45,075 nucleotides of DNA, taken from the NCBI GenBank assembly GCA_002498725.1, contig DAIJ01000035.1, positions 1 to 45,075 of the forward strand, written 5' to 3'. Positions 17,379 to 25,570 of this stretch are shown here, in pieces. A program made the position numbers and the translations under genes. This DNA is from Euryarchaeota archaeon UBA23 (GTDB taxonomy: Archaea; Thermoplasmatota; Poseidoniia; Poseidoniales; Thalassarchaeaceae). Positions within the stretch are counted from its first letter, which is position 1, and each line of letters starts with the position of its first letter. The notes beneath the pieces are model-generated. The model saw only the letters and a program-made list of their open reading frames with translations. It did not search any database and was not told where the DNA came from.

Positions 17379-20290
17379 GAATCACCCCTATGTCGCCTTT
17401 CCATGTGTCTCCATGCGCTACCTGCTAAGCGGGGCTTGGTAAGATAATCCTTAGACGGAATTACATTCACTGCCCAACGTTCGTCAACTTCATCTGGAGG
17501 GATTGTGGGGTCAAGTCCGAATAGAGCACCATTATGGTATGGCTTTCTATTTGCATCTAATCTTCTATCCAAGTCTCTTTGTGAATGTTCACTAGCCCTA
17601 GCAGCAAGAACATTTTGCAGCGGCGAATATTTGAGAGTTGGGCTTTCAAGTTCTAGTGGTTCTTTTATTCCCTCTTTCCTACATCTTCTTTCAATGAGTT
17701 TTAGTAGTCTATCTGGCGTTATTGGGAGCTCTGCAGTTCGGACCCCTACTGCATCATAAACAGCATTACAGACAGCAGGTAATATTGGAAGTAGTGGTCC
17801 TTCTCCGGCTTCTTTGGCACCAAACGGTCCTTCTGGATCATTAGACTCAACAATTATTGGAAACACCTCAGGCATCTCATGTACACTTGGAATCTTATAG
17901 TCTAGTAAATCCGGATTCATGAGATGCCCACCACGCCCATATTTCATTTCTTCACTAATGACTTGCCCCAGCCCCATATGACATGAGCCGATAATTTGAC
18001 CCTTAACTGCTAGAGGATTCAAGGCCTTACCACAGTCATGGGCAGCCCATACTTTGTCAACCTTAGTCTGTCCTGTTTCAACATCCACAGTCACTTCTGC
18101 TACATAGGCAGAAAACGAGTATGCAGGAGCCAATCCGGCTGCTGCACCTTTGTGTGTACGTCCCATTGGTGGTGTTCTATATGCTCCAGATGCAACTAGC
18201 GCCCCTCTATCTTCTTGTGCCTTGTGAAGCGCTTCAAGATAGGAAATTCCTACAGCGGGGTCATTCTTTGCAAAGATCCTTCGATCTCCAATGACTAGTT
18301 TATCGCGTATGGCTCCAGTTATTTCCACAGTCGCATCAAGTAATTCATCACGAATTTGCATTGCTGCAGAAATTGCAGCGTTTGCATTCATGAAAGTTAC
18401 TCGTGAAGAATAAGATCCTAAATCTACAGGTGATGTATCGGACTCACGAGATCGGACTCTAATCATATCAAGAGGTAAACCTAGTACTTCTGCAACGGCT
18501 TGAGCAACTACTGTGTCAGAACCTTGTCCTATATCGGCTGCTCCAGTGTGTATTGTCACTCCCCCATCCATGTCAATTTTCAGATGAACAGTTGCGTGCG
18601 GAAATTTATTAGGATCCCAATGTATTGGTAATCCAGAACCTGAAATGAAAAATCCACATCCAATTCCAATCCCTTTCCCAAGAGGCATTTTACGGAACTT
18701 TTTGTCCCAATCACTTTCCTTTTTGACTCTCTCCAAACATTCTCGCATTCCAATACTTGTAACTCTAAATCCAGTAATAGTAGCGGAATGTGGTGGTAGT
18801 AAGTTAGCCAGACGAAGAGTTATTGGATCAACTTCCAATTGTTCTGCAAGATCATCCAATCCAGTTTCTACAGCACAACGTGAGTTGACTGCCCCATGTC
18901 CTCTCATCGCACCACTTGCGGGCTTATTCGTCCAGACTCTCGCTCCAGTGTAATGAAATGCTCCAATTTCATATGGTGCTGTATGTAATACGCCATTGTA
19001 GTAGGTAGTGACATGGCCAAATGAAGCAAAGCCTCCACCATCAATAAGAGCATCAGTTTCAATTCCACATATTCTTCCTTTTTCATCTGCATGCAGATTC
19101 ATTTCAATTCGTGATGGATGCCTTCCACGATTTATCCAATATACTTCCTCTCTGTCAAAAGTGATACGTACTGGGCGCCCGGATTTTCGTGCCAGAATTG
19201 CTGCACACATTTCATGAGGAAATGGATCGGATTTTCCTCCAAAACCTCCTCCTACAAATGTTCTATGAACATTAATTTGATGCATAGGCACTTCAAGTAC
19301 ATCTGCTAAAGCACGATGCACATAATGTGGTACTTGTTGAGGCGTATAGAGGGTCAATCTACCAGAGGGATCCCAATTTGCAACTACAGCATGTGGCTCA
19401 GTCGCAGCATGGTTTACTCCAGCAAATAACCAGTTTTGTTTATGACTTGCAATCGAATTGGATGCCATCTCATCGATATTTCCAAATTCTTGGAAAACAC
19501 GTTTCTGAACATTTGCCTCACCAATGTGATACTTCCCTCGATCATGTATTGGATTTTCACTGTCATCCAATCCTTTTCTCATATCGTGTATTGGCTCTAA
19601 AATTTCATATTCTACCTCAATCAGTCTTTCAGCTTCACGAGCTATCAATTCATTTTCAGCAGCTACACATGCAACTAAATCCCCCACATGTCTAACTTTT
19701 TCTACAGCCATTGCGTGTTCATCTTTGGTTACAGGTAAGACACCAAATTTGTTAGCAGCATCAGCCCCCGTTGCGATAGCCACTACACCGGGTAATTCAA
19801 GTGCTTTGGAACAATTAATTGATAGAACTCTTGCATAATGATACGGTGATCGAACAATACGCCCAATTAACTCACCGGGCAATCTAATATCGTCTCCATA
19901 TTGAGCCTGCCCTGTTACTTTCCAATGACTGTCTACTAGCGCTGTAGGTTTTCCAATTATTTGTCCACTTACCAAACCATCATGGCGATGAGAACCCCAA
20001 GGCTGAGTTAGTTTTCCACCCTGTGACTCCGGAATCATTTCTTGATTCGTAGGCTTAGAGAATCTATTTTTCCCGCCCGACCCGGGTTTGGCAAATGGAA
20101 GCTTTCCGGGTTGTTGTCTATAGCCGACCATCTCATCTTCACTGCTTTCCTCAGTCATCAAATCCACTTCCAGATCAGCGATTTCGCTGGAAACGTTCTC
20201 AAAGTCCATTTCTTGATCTACTTCTATGACATCAACGTCCATCTTAATTTCTCTCTCGATTATTCCTTCGGGCTCGTCACGATCACTCAT
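17375..20290 (-). CDS. Mo-hydroxylase molybdopterin-binding large subunit
   Basis: The large catalytic subunit (971 residues) of the xanthine-oxidase family binds Mo-molybdopterin cytosine dinucleotide. After an atypical acidic extension of about 110 residues comes the hammerhead domain (GKPTALVDSHWKVTGQAQYG). The Mo domain has FVGGGFGGKSDPFPHE near 345, GAMRGHGAVNSR near 460 and the catalytic glutamate loop GAKEAGEGPLLPILPA near 830. The CO-dehydrogenase loop AYRCSFR is absent, so this is not a form I CO dehydrogenase. The C-terminus also carries about 90 extra residues beyond the usual end. Relatives include 4-hydroxybenzoyl-CoA reductase alpha and purine hydroxylases; the FAD partner favours the first. 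Confidence 0.9.
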   Translation of the reverse strand: MSDRDEPEGIIEREIKMDVDVIEVDQEMDFENVSSEIADLEVDLMTEESSEDEMVGYRQQPGKLPFAKPGSGGKNRFSKPTNQEMIPESQGGKLTQPWGSHRHDGLVSGQIIGKPTALVDSHWKVTGQAQYGDDIRLPGELIGRIVRSPYHYARVLSINCSKALELPGVVAIATGADAANKFGVLPVTKDEHAMAVEKVRHVGDLVACVAAENELIAREAERLIEVEYEILEPIHDMRKGLDDSENPIHDRGKYHIGEANVQKRVFQEFGNIDEMASNSIASHKQNWLFAGVNHAATEPHAVVANWDPSGRLTLYTPQQVPHYVHRALADVLEVPMHQINVHRTFVGGGFGGKSDPFPHEMCAAILARKSGRPVRITFDREEVYWINRGRHPSRIEMNLHADEKGRICGIETDALIDGGGFASFGHVTTYYNGVLHTAPYEIGAFHYTGARVWTNKPASGAMRGHGAVNSRCAVETGLDDLAEQLEVDPITLRLANLLPPHSATITGFRVTSIGMRECLERVKKESDWDKKFRKMPLGKGIGIGCGFFISGSGLPIHWDPNKFPHATVHLKIDMDGGVTIHTGAADIGQGSDTVVAQAVAEVLGLPLDMIRVRSRESDTSPVDLGSYSSRVTFMNANAAISAAMQIRDELLDATVEITGAIRDKLVIGDRRIFAKNDPAVGISYLEALHKAQEDRGALVASGAYRTPPMGRTHKGAAAGLAPAYSFSAYVAEVTVDVETGQTKVDKVWAAHDCGKALNPLAVKGQIIGSCHMGLGQVISEEMKYGRGGHLMNPDLLDYKIPSVHEMPEVFPIIVESNDPEGPFGAKEAGEGPLLPILPAVCNAVYDAVGVRTAELPITPDRLLKLIERRCRKEGIKEPLELESPTLKYSPLQNVLAARASEHSQRDLDRRLDANRKPYHNGALFGLDPTIPPDEVDERWAVNVIPSKDYLTKPRLAGSAWRHMERRHRGDS

Positions 20291-20293
20291 ATT

Positions 20294-20863
20294 CTAACCA
20301 CCTGAAAAACCGGGATGTGGATCGCTCTTTGGCGAAGTTGAATCTTCAAGTTGTAATCCCTTAGTGAGTATATCTGATGCCGCACGAACCGAATCAACAA
20401 TCTGTTGATAACCAGTGCACCTGCATAAATTACCTTCAATTGCACACTTTATTTCCTTATCACTAGGATTTGGATTTTCATCTAATAGGGCTGATGTAAC
20501 TACTAAGAATCCCGGCGTACAAAAGCCACACTGAGAGCCTCCACATTCGGCAAACATTGCTTGGATTGGATGTAGATGATGGCCATCTGCTAGTCCTTCT
20601 ACCGTTGTTATAGCCGCCCCATCAACTTCTGCTGCTAAAGTAAGGCATGAAAGTCTAGGTTCTCCATTTACTAAGACAGAACAGCATCCACAAGTACCCA
20701 TATCGCAGCCACGTTTTGTTCCAAGACTTCCGGCTTGGTCCCTTAGAACATCGAGCAAAATTGCATTATTTTCTATATTCAATCTCTTGTTTACACCGTT
20801 TATTTCTGCAGACCATGAAACATCGCCAGCAGAGGGAAGCATAGGAAGCCGGTGTTGCACCAC
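20294..20863 (-). CDS. Mo-hydroxylase [2Fe-2S] subunit
   Basis: This small iron-sulfur subunit passes electrons between the Mo site and flavin. The plant-type ferredoxin cluster is CDMGTCGCCSVLVNG, then C in RLSCL. The second helical-bundle cluster is CGFCTPGF and CRCTGYQQIV. Length (189 from a GTG at 20863; 182 from ATG 20842) is typical, with a slightly long tail. It begins the S-L-M gene order, lying three bases before the large subunit, and follows an HTH_10 regulator. Confidence 0.93.
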   Translation of the reverse strand: MVQHRLPMLPSAGDVSWSAEINGVNKRLNIENNAILLDVLRDQAGSLGTKRGCDMGTCGCCSVLVNGEPRLSCLTLAAEVDGAAITTVEGLADGHHLHPIQAMFAECGGSQCGFCTPGFLVVTSALLDENPNPSDKEIKCAIEGNLCRCTGYQQIVDSVRAASDILTKGLQLEDSTSPKSDPHPGFSGG

Positions 20864-20903
20864 AACGTCAACCCACTGGGAATTATCCTATTACGCTTCG
20901 GTC

Positions 20904-20920
20904 TGAGTCCTACGGACTCA
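20904..20920. terminator. Perfect hairpin at the regulator stop codon
   Basis: TGAGTCC (20904-20910) pairs with GGACTCA (20914-20920) around TAC. On the minus strand the first three bases of the stem are the TGA stop of the HTH_10 gene, and the loop reads GTA as in the hairpin at 309-327. It lies between the regulator and the Mo-hydroxylase genes, so it could set differential expression. Confidence 0.4.
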
Positions 20921-21565
20921 TATGAGATCTGAGCCAATTCTTTTCAGGATAGTCTTCTCTGCATCCGAAAGATGACCGCCATAGGTTGAACGAGAAATAT
21001 CCAATTCCTCTGCCAGAGATTTTATCGTTACATTTTCTAGCCCGTCATAATATCCATTCTTTACTGCATGTGAGAAAACCTCAATTTGTCTAACGGTGAG
21101 TAATTCTTCCCATCCATTCATAATTTCATCTTTGGTAGTTATTACACTAACTTTATCAGGAGGTAGTATTAATCTTAGTAAACCCAGAAATCTTCTCATC
21201 GAAGAAGTTAGTCCAGTTACCCGCATTTCCATTCCTTTTTCAGAATCAATCCCATAAGGGCATTGAAGATGTAAATTTGAAAGATCGATAGCAGATTTTG
21301 CTAATGTGTGGGTACATAATAAAGTGACTAATGCATCATTTTCATTTTGTTCATGTATATCTAAAATCTGGAAACTTGGTATTTTTGATAGTTCATCTAC
21401 TGAATGTCCTGGATTTAATTTGACTTCAGCAAGTTGTGTAATTCCTTCTAAGGATACATCAAGATGAGCAATTATTTCAAGGCTTTTACAGATTTCTAGA
21501 AGTTTTTTCAACTCTTCAGAACCCTCAATTGAGGAGATTTTCCACCTCAACACAACCTTACGCAT
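20918..21565 (-). CDS. HTH_10 (bacterio-opsin-activator type) transcriptional regulator
   Basis: This 215-residue archaeal regulator has an N-terminal ligand-type or dimerisation region of unknown specificity. The C-terminal HTH_10 domain begins at LTVRQIEVFSHAVKNGYYDG (about 156-175), followed by LAEELDISRSTYGGHLSDAE. The Bat family acts as archaeal DNA-binding regulators of flavin, redox or light-linked genes. It precedes the Mo-hydroxylase genes on the same strand, so it is a candidate regulator of them. The effector is unknown. Confidence 0.87.
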   Translation of the reverse strand: MRKVVLRWKISSIEGSEELKKLLEICKSLEIIAHLDVSLEGITQLAEVKLNPGHSVDELSKIPSFQILDIHEQNENDALVTLLCTHTLAKSAIDLSNLHLQCPYGIDSEKGMEMRVTGLTSSMRRFLGLLRLILPPDKVSVITTKDEIMNGWEELLTVRQIEVFSHAVKNGYYDGLENVTIKSLAEELDISRSTYGGHLSDAEKTILKRIGSDLI

Positions 21566-21597
21566 TATGGCTCTGCAATGACAGTAAAGTAATCAAG

Positions 21598-22815
21598 TCA
21601 TCCCCAGTAAGTTTCTCTCATTGCCTGATTCATTTCCATACATTGAACTACATCAAATGGCCTGTCAGGTAAAAGTACGGTTCCATTCAAATGCTTAATC
21701 ATAGGTTCTACATTTGATTCATTTACAACACCCCAACCTACTTGTGTACAGGGTGCTAATGGAGAAATAGGCATAGTGCCCGAAGTAGGATCCCAAGTAT
21801 TTGCACTAGGATACCAACCAGATCTATTGAGTGCATCTCTTAAATCATCATTACTTAAGGAATAATTCGTTCCATTAATCATCATTCCTGAACGTGTAAA
21901 TGGATCTGCTCCTGAGGAATTATCATTAAATTCAAATCTCAAATTTTGTATTATTTTCGAAAGAAGGCCAGCAGTTCTAGGAGTGGCGAACGAAGTCCCA
22001 CTAGTTTGATGATAACCATCTATATCATCATGATTTGGAAGAACTTGTGTCCAATCTGCTGCAACATCTGGATATGAGCCACTCATCGTTTCTTTCTGAT
22101 CATCATCTTCTTCGGCATATCCTGAAATGCCAATACTCCAAGGAGGTCCTGCAGTTGAATCTTGTACAGCTGGTGAAGGAGAATTATCAGCGGCTCCTGC
22201 ATGCAGTTTTTTGTTTTGCACTACTGCAACTTTAGTGGCATCTTCAATTCCGGGCACTGGTATTGATCCAATAGGCCCAAAAGAAGTTGATAGAATGTCT
22301 ACCAGTGGTTGATTCGCTGCGGCCAAAACGGCAGCATCAGAGAAGCCTTCGACAAAGAAAATCACAGCATCCGGATTTGCATTAATTACGGCACCTGTAA
22401 CTGCAGTTCCATGACCATCTGAGGGGTCATCTAATATTGGAATGTCCGTACTATCATCAGGTGTGGTGCCTATTATCCGAGTTCCAGGGAAATATACGAT
22501 ATCTGAAGATGTGATAATGTCCCAACAGGACTCTTTGTCAGCATCATATCTTTCTTGCCAACTCCCTTCAAATGTCAAATCACAAGTCATTGTCACTCCT
22601 AATTCTTCAAGCAACCATTGAGGTAGCGTTTCATTAGTTCTGAAGTGATCGTGATAAACATTTATTCCAGTATCTATTGGAGCCACTACGCTGAAATGTC
22701 TAAACGACTCATCGGCATCTATCTCGACTTCATAAGTATCCTTTTTTTCCCACAAACAGCCACTGAATGCTGCTAAAAAAATGATAAGCATCAGAGCAAC
22801 CGCCTGACAACGCAT
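21598..22815 (-). CDS. Lipoprotein subtilisin-like serine protease (S8)
   Basis: This 405-residue protease has a short hydrophobic leader and a lipobox FSGC with Cys20 as the probable lipid anchor. It has no obvious inhibitor prodomain. The S8 triad is Asp48 (PIDTGIN), His135 (GHGTAVTG) and Ser275 (TSGTSFATP), with oxyanion Asn211 in AADNS. The short leader-to-Asp distance makes it a mature-like enzyme. ATG 22815 is preferred over a TTG at 22821. The gene lies between XdhC and the HTH_10 regulator on the same strand with gaps of about 30 bases. Its link to the Mo enzyme is positional only. Confidence 0.88.
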   Translation of the reverse strand: MRCQAVALMLIIFLAAFSGCLWEKKDTYEVEIDADESFRHFSVVAPIDTGINVYHDHFRTNETLPQWLLEELGVTMTCDLTFEGSWQERYDADKESCWDIITSSDIVYFPGTRIIGTTPDDSTDIPILDDPSDGHGTAVTGAVINANPDAVIFFVEGFSDAAVLAAANQPLVDILSTSFGPIGSIPVPGIEDATKVAVVQNKKLHAGAADNSPSPAVQDSTAGPPWSIGISGYAEEDDDQKETMSGSYPDVAADWTQVLPNHDDIDGYHQTSGTSFATPRTAGLLSKIIQNLRFEFNDNSSGADPFTRSGMMINGTNYSLSNDDLRDALNRSGWYPSANTWDPTSGTMPISPLAPCTQVGWGVVNESNVEPMIKHLNGTVLLPDRPFDVVQCMEMNQAMRETYWG

Positions 22816-22854
22816 GATCAACGCTAGTAATCATCACCTTTGAGGGTTAGCCGT

Positions 22855-23673
22855 CTATGTCAAATTCTTCTCAAACATCATTATCTCTGCACTTACAGCG
22901 ATCGCAATTTCCTCAGGACTCTCAGCACCAATATTGATTCCAATTGGACACCTTACGGAGTCTATGTTCTCTTCAGATATACCTTCATCAATAGCAGCTT
23001 TCCTGAAAACACTCCACTTAGAGCGGGATCCTATTGCACCAATCCTAGGCCTTCTGGATTCTCCTCTGATTTTTAGAATACCAATTAATAATTCTTGATC
23101 TATAGACCAGTCATGGCCTAGTAAGAGAACATCTGAAAATCTAAAAACACCTCCATCATTTAGACTTTTTAGAAACTCATCTAAGTCTCCATAATGGTTC
23201 TCTAAAGAGTTAGGATATAATTCCTCATTTGAATATTCATATCTTATGTCGTATACGCTATGGGACCAACCAAGATTTTCACAAACTTCTGCCAGAGCTT
23301 TACCACAATGTCCCCCTCCGGCTATTAGTATGTGTGGCATAGGTTCTAGAACCTCCAGTGATACTGTAACCGTCCCACCACAAACACTGTTGAGAACATT
23401 ACCCTCATTGCCTTTCGCATCACGATGTAAAACATATTTTTCTACTTTATTAGTGGTTGAATTACCTAATATCATTTCATTTAGTTGCTTTTCTACTTTC
23501 AATTCAAGCCCAGCGCCACCCACAGTTCCTTTTCTTTGACCTTTATCTGTCAATGCCATCCTTGCACCTGGTTTCCCAGGAACACTACCACTTGCGTCTA
23601 CTATAGATGCCAGTGCTACTCTGTCCCCTCTGTCTAAACGTTCCAGTACCCAGGCTAGGACTGCACGAGACAT
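22855..23673 (-). CDS. xdhC: XdhC/CoxI-family Mo-hydroxylase maturation factor
   Basis: XdhC-type proteins bind the molybdenum cofactor, promote its sulfuration and insert it into xanthine-oxidase-family enzymes. The N-terminal XdhC domain shows VDASGSVPGKPGARM, KGTVGGAGLE near 48-57 and VCGGTV near 97. The C-terminal Rossmann part begins HILIAGGGHCGKAL near 114 and ends with RCPIGINIGAESPEEIA. Length (272) is normal. It heads the co-directional run that contains the Mo-hydroxylase genes, supporting that this enzyme needs a sulfurated cofactor. Confidence 0.92.
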   Translation of the reverse strand: MSRAVLAWVLERLDRGDRVALASIVDASGSVPGKPGARMALTDKGQRKGTVGGAGLELKVEKQLNEMILGNSTTNKVEKYVLHRDAKGNEGNVLNSVCGGTVTVSLEVLEPMPHILIAGGGHCGKALAEVCENLGWSHSVYDIRYEYSNEELYPNSLENHYGDLDEFLKSLNDGGVFRFSDVLLLGHDWSIDQELLIGILKIRGESRRPRIGAIGSRSKWSVFRKAAIDEGISEENIDSVRCPIGINIGAESPEEIAIAVSAEIMMFEKNLT

Positions 23674-23802
23674 ACATCTGAGATGAAGTGATCAGCCTTT
23701 GGCGTTACGCTCTCAACAAACTAAAATTAATGAATGATTATTTATGAATTACAATGTTAAATTCAACTAACTTTGATATGTCTAACTGCGTCGGTTATCA
23801 TT

Positions 23803-25035
23803 GTGTCGAATCACATCAACACCGAAGAAGTGCTGGAGATTATCGTTATATCAATGCGAGATGCATTCCTAGCAGTTACCGTTTTTGTTGCAGTAATGGT
23901 GTTACTATTTAGCTGGCTTCAGTATGTTACCGCAGGTCGTTTCGTAGATTGGATTCGCAGGAACAAACGCATGCAGCCTGTACTTGGTGCAGTAATGGGA
24001 CTGACTCCTGGTTGTGGTGGTGCAATCATTGTAATGCCAATGTATGCTCGTGGATATGTTACTTATGGAACTGTTATTGCTACACTAATTGCTACATTAG
24101 GCGATGCGGCTTTTGTCTTGATAGGAGCAGTTTTCCAAGATTCCGATTTTCTTACACCAGTAATAGTAGTACATGTAACCTCATTTATTGTTGGCGTTAC
24201 ATGGGGATACGGCATTGACTGTGTGAATGTGACTCCTGCTAATCCATTGGGCTCATTTGGTCCTAAGTTTGCTAGTGAAAGAGAAGAACTATTGCAGATT
24301 GCAGATGATGAATCAATGATTCAGGATTTGCCTAGAGAAGTACCTGAAGGATTAGGTTATAGAATTTTACATCAAGGTTATAGAATATGGTGGGTAGTAA
24401 CTGCAGTAGGACTCTGTTTAGCCATATTACTCCTGATGTGGTATGCTCAAGATCCTGATTATGCACCAGAATTAGTGTGGGACCCAACCACCCGTGATGG
24501 ACTTGTTACTTGGGTAGGTTTCATAGGCACATCTCTTTCGATTATCTTGTATATTTCTTCTAAGAATTTCTTTGCAGATGATACTGAAGCAACGATTGGA
24601 GATAAATTGAATTCTCTAGATGAGACTCTAGTTCACGCAGCCTCTGAGACAGCGTTTGTAACATTCTGGGTTCTTATTGCCTACCTTGCTTTTGAATTTG
24701 GAATGATTGCCTTTGGAGTAACTGAGGCAGATCTTGCAGAGTATGGCGCAGGAACTGGCGCAGTGTTTATCGCTGCTACAATAGGCTTAGTTCCCGGTTG
24801 TGGGCCACAAATTATTGCTATAACTGCCTATGTGGAGGGAGTCATCTCATTCCCAGCCTTAGTTGCCAATGCAATTTCCCAAGATGGAGACGCTTTGTTT
24901 CCACTTTTGGTTCGACATAAAGTTGCTTCTATTTGGGCAACAATTCATACAACATTGCCAGCAATTATTGTAGGTTTGTTATTCCTTTGGGTGATGGGCG
25001 AATACCCCTCTTTCACAGATACTTTACAACCTTGA
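23803..25035 (+). CDS. Putative 10-TM heavy-metal/arsenic-type exporter (ArsP_2-like)
   Basis: This membrane protein of about 410 residues has roughly ten helices in two halves. Each half carries a matching motif: LTPGCGGAIIVMP near residue 65 and LVPGCGPQIIAITA near 335. A central hydrophilic loop separates them. The twin Pro-Gly-Cys-Gly motifs match the putative 10-TM heavy-metal exporter family (ArsP_2), also annotated as putative manganese transporters. The substrate is unproven. A TTG at 23773 opens the frame; GTG 23803 gives a more natural N-terminus. It is divergent from xdhC across about 100 bases and overlaps the mocA-like gene tail-to-tail. Confidence 0.75.
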   Translation: MSNHINTEEVLEIIVISMRDAFLAVTVFVAVMVLLFSWLQYVTAGRFVDWIRRNKRMQPVLGAVMGLTPGCGGAIIVMPMYARGYVTYGTVIATLIATLGDAAFVLIGAVFQDSDFLTPVIVVHVTSFIVGVTWGYGIDCVNVTPANPLGSFGPKFASEREELLQIADDESMIQDLPREVPEGLGYRILHQGYRIWWVVTAVGLCLAILLLMWYAQDPDYAPELVWDPTTRDGLVTWVGFIGTSLSIILYISSKNFFADDTEATIGDKLNSLDETLVHAASETAFVTFWVLIAYLAFEFGMIAFGVTEADLAEYGAGTGAVFIAATIGLVPGCGPQIIAITAYVEGVISFPALVANAISQDGDALFPLLVRHKVASIWATIHTTLPAIIVGLLFLWVMGEYPSFTDTLQP

Positions 25036-25570
25036 GTAACTGATTTACATCATTCTCTGTATCTATGTTTAGGTGTAAATGAGGATCATTTACTCGCATC
25101 CTATCTGGATTGATTAGTTCACGCAATGGAGTATCTGGGTCTGCAAGTAAAATTGTCTCACAGTCCTCAGAAGTTATTGCAATTGGGTGACCTCCTTTCC
25201 CTTCATACGTAGGGATTGTCGTGGTTTTACATTTAGAAAGAGCACTGACAGTTTCATGACTGAATCCAGGCCTATCAACAGGAGTAATCAATATTGGCCC
25301 AATACCAATTGATTCAATAGCACATTGTATTGTTCCAGTCCTACCTAGTTCAGGACTCGGATTAACTACCACTCTAATATCCGGAATCATTTCTTGAATT
25401 TTTTTTCCCAGTGAAATACGTGTTACTACTATCACTTCAAGATTTGCATTTCGTAATTTTTTGCAGACCAATTGAACCAGTGTTTGGCCATTTAATTCAA
25501 CCAACGCTTTCGGGCTTCCGAGGCGCTCACTTGCCCCAGCAGCTAGAATAATTGCTTTGTTAATCTTCAT
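25013..25570 (-). CDS. MocA-like molybdenum cofactor nucleotidyltransferase
   Basis: This 185-residue NTP_transf_3-fold protein has LAAGASERLGSPKALVEL at the N-terminus and the metal-binding TPVDRPG near 96-102. MocA attaches CMP to molybdopterin to form the dinucleotide cofactor used by xanthine-oxidase-family enzymes, and this fits the Mo-hydroxylase nearby. Other members of the fold transfer nucleotides to sugars or other cofactors, so the assignment depends on context. The ATG overlaps the end of the upstream subtilase by 11 bases, and its 3' end overlaps the convergent transporter by 23 bases. Confidence 0.75.
   Translation of the reverse strand: MKINKAIILAAGASERLGSPKALVELNGQTLVQLVCKKLRNANLEVIVVTRISLGKKIQEMIPDIRVVVNPSPELGRTGTIQCAIESIGIGPILITPVDRPGFSHETVSALSKCKTTTIPTYEGKGGHPIAITSEDCETILLADPDTPLRELINPDRMRVNDPHLHLNIDTENDVNQLLKVVKYL

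Noticed and set aside
16395..20863. Aerobic carbon monoxide dehydrogenase (form I)
   Set aside because: The large subunit lacks the AYRCSFR active-site loop, and the FAD subunit has the HCR-type cysteine insertion.
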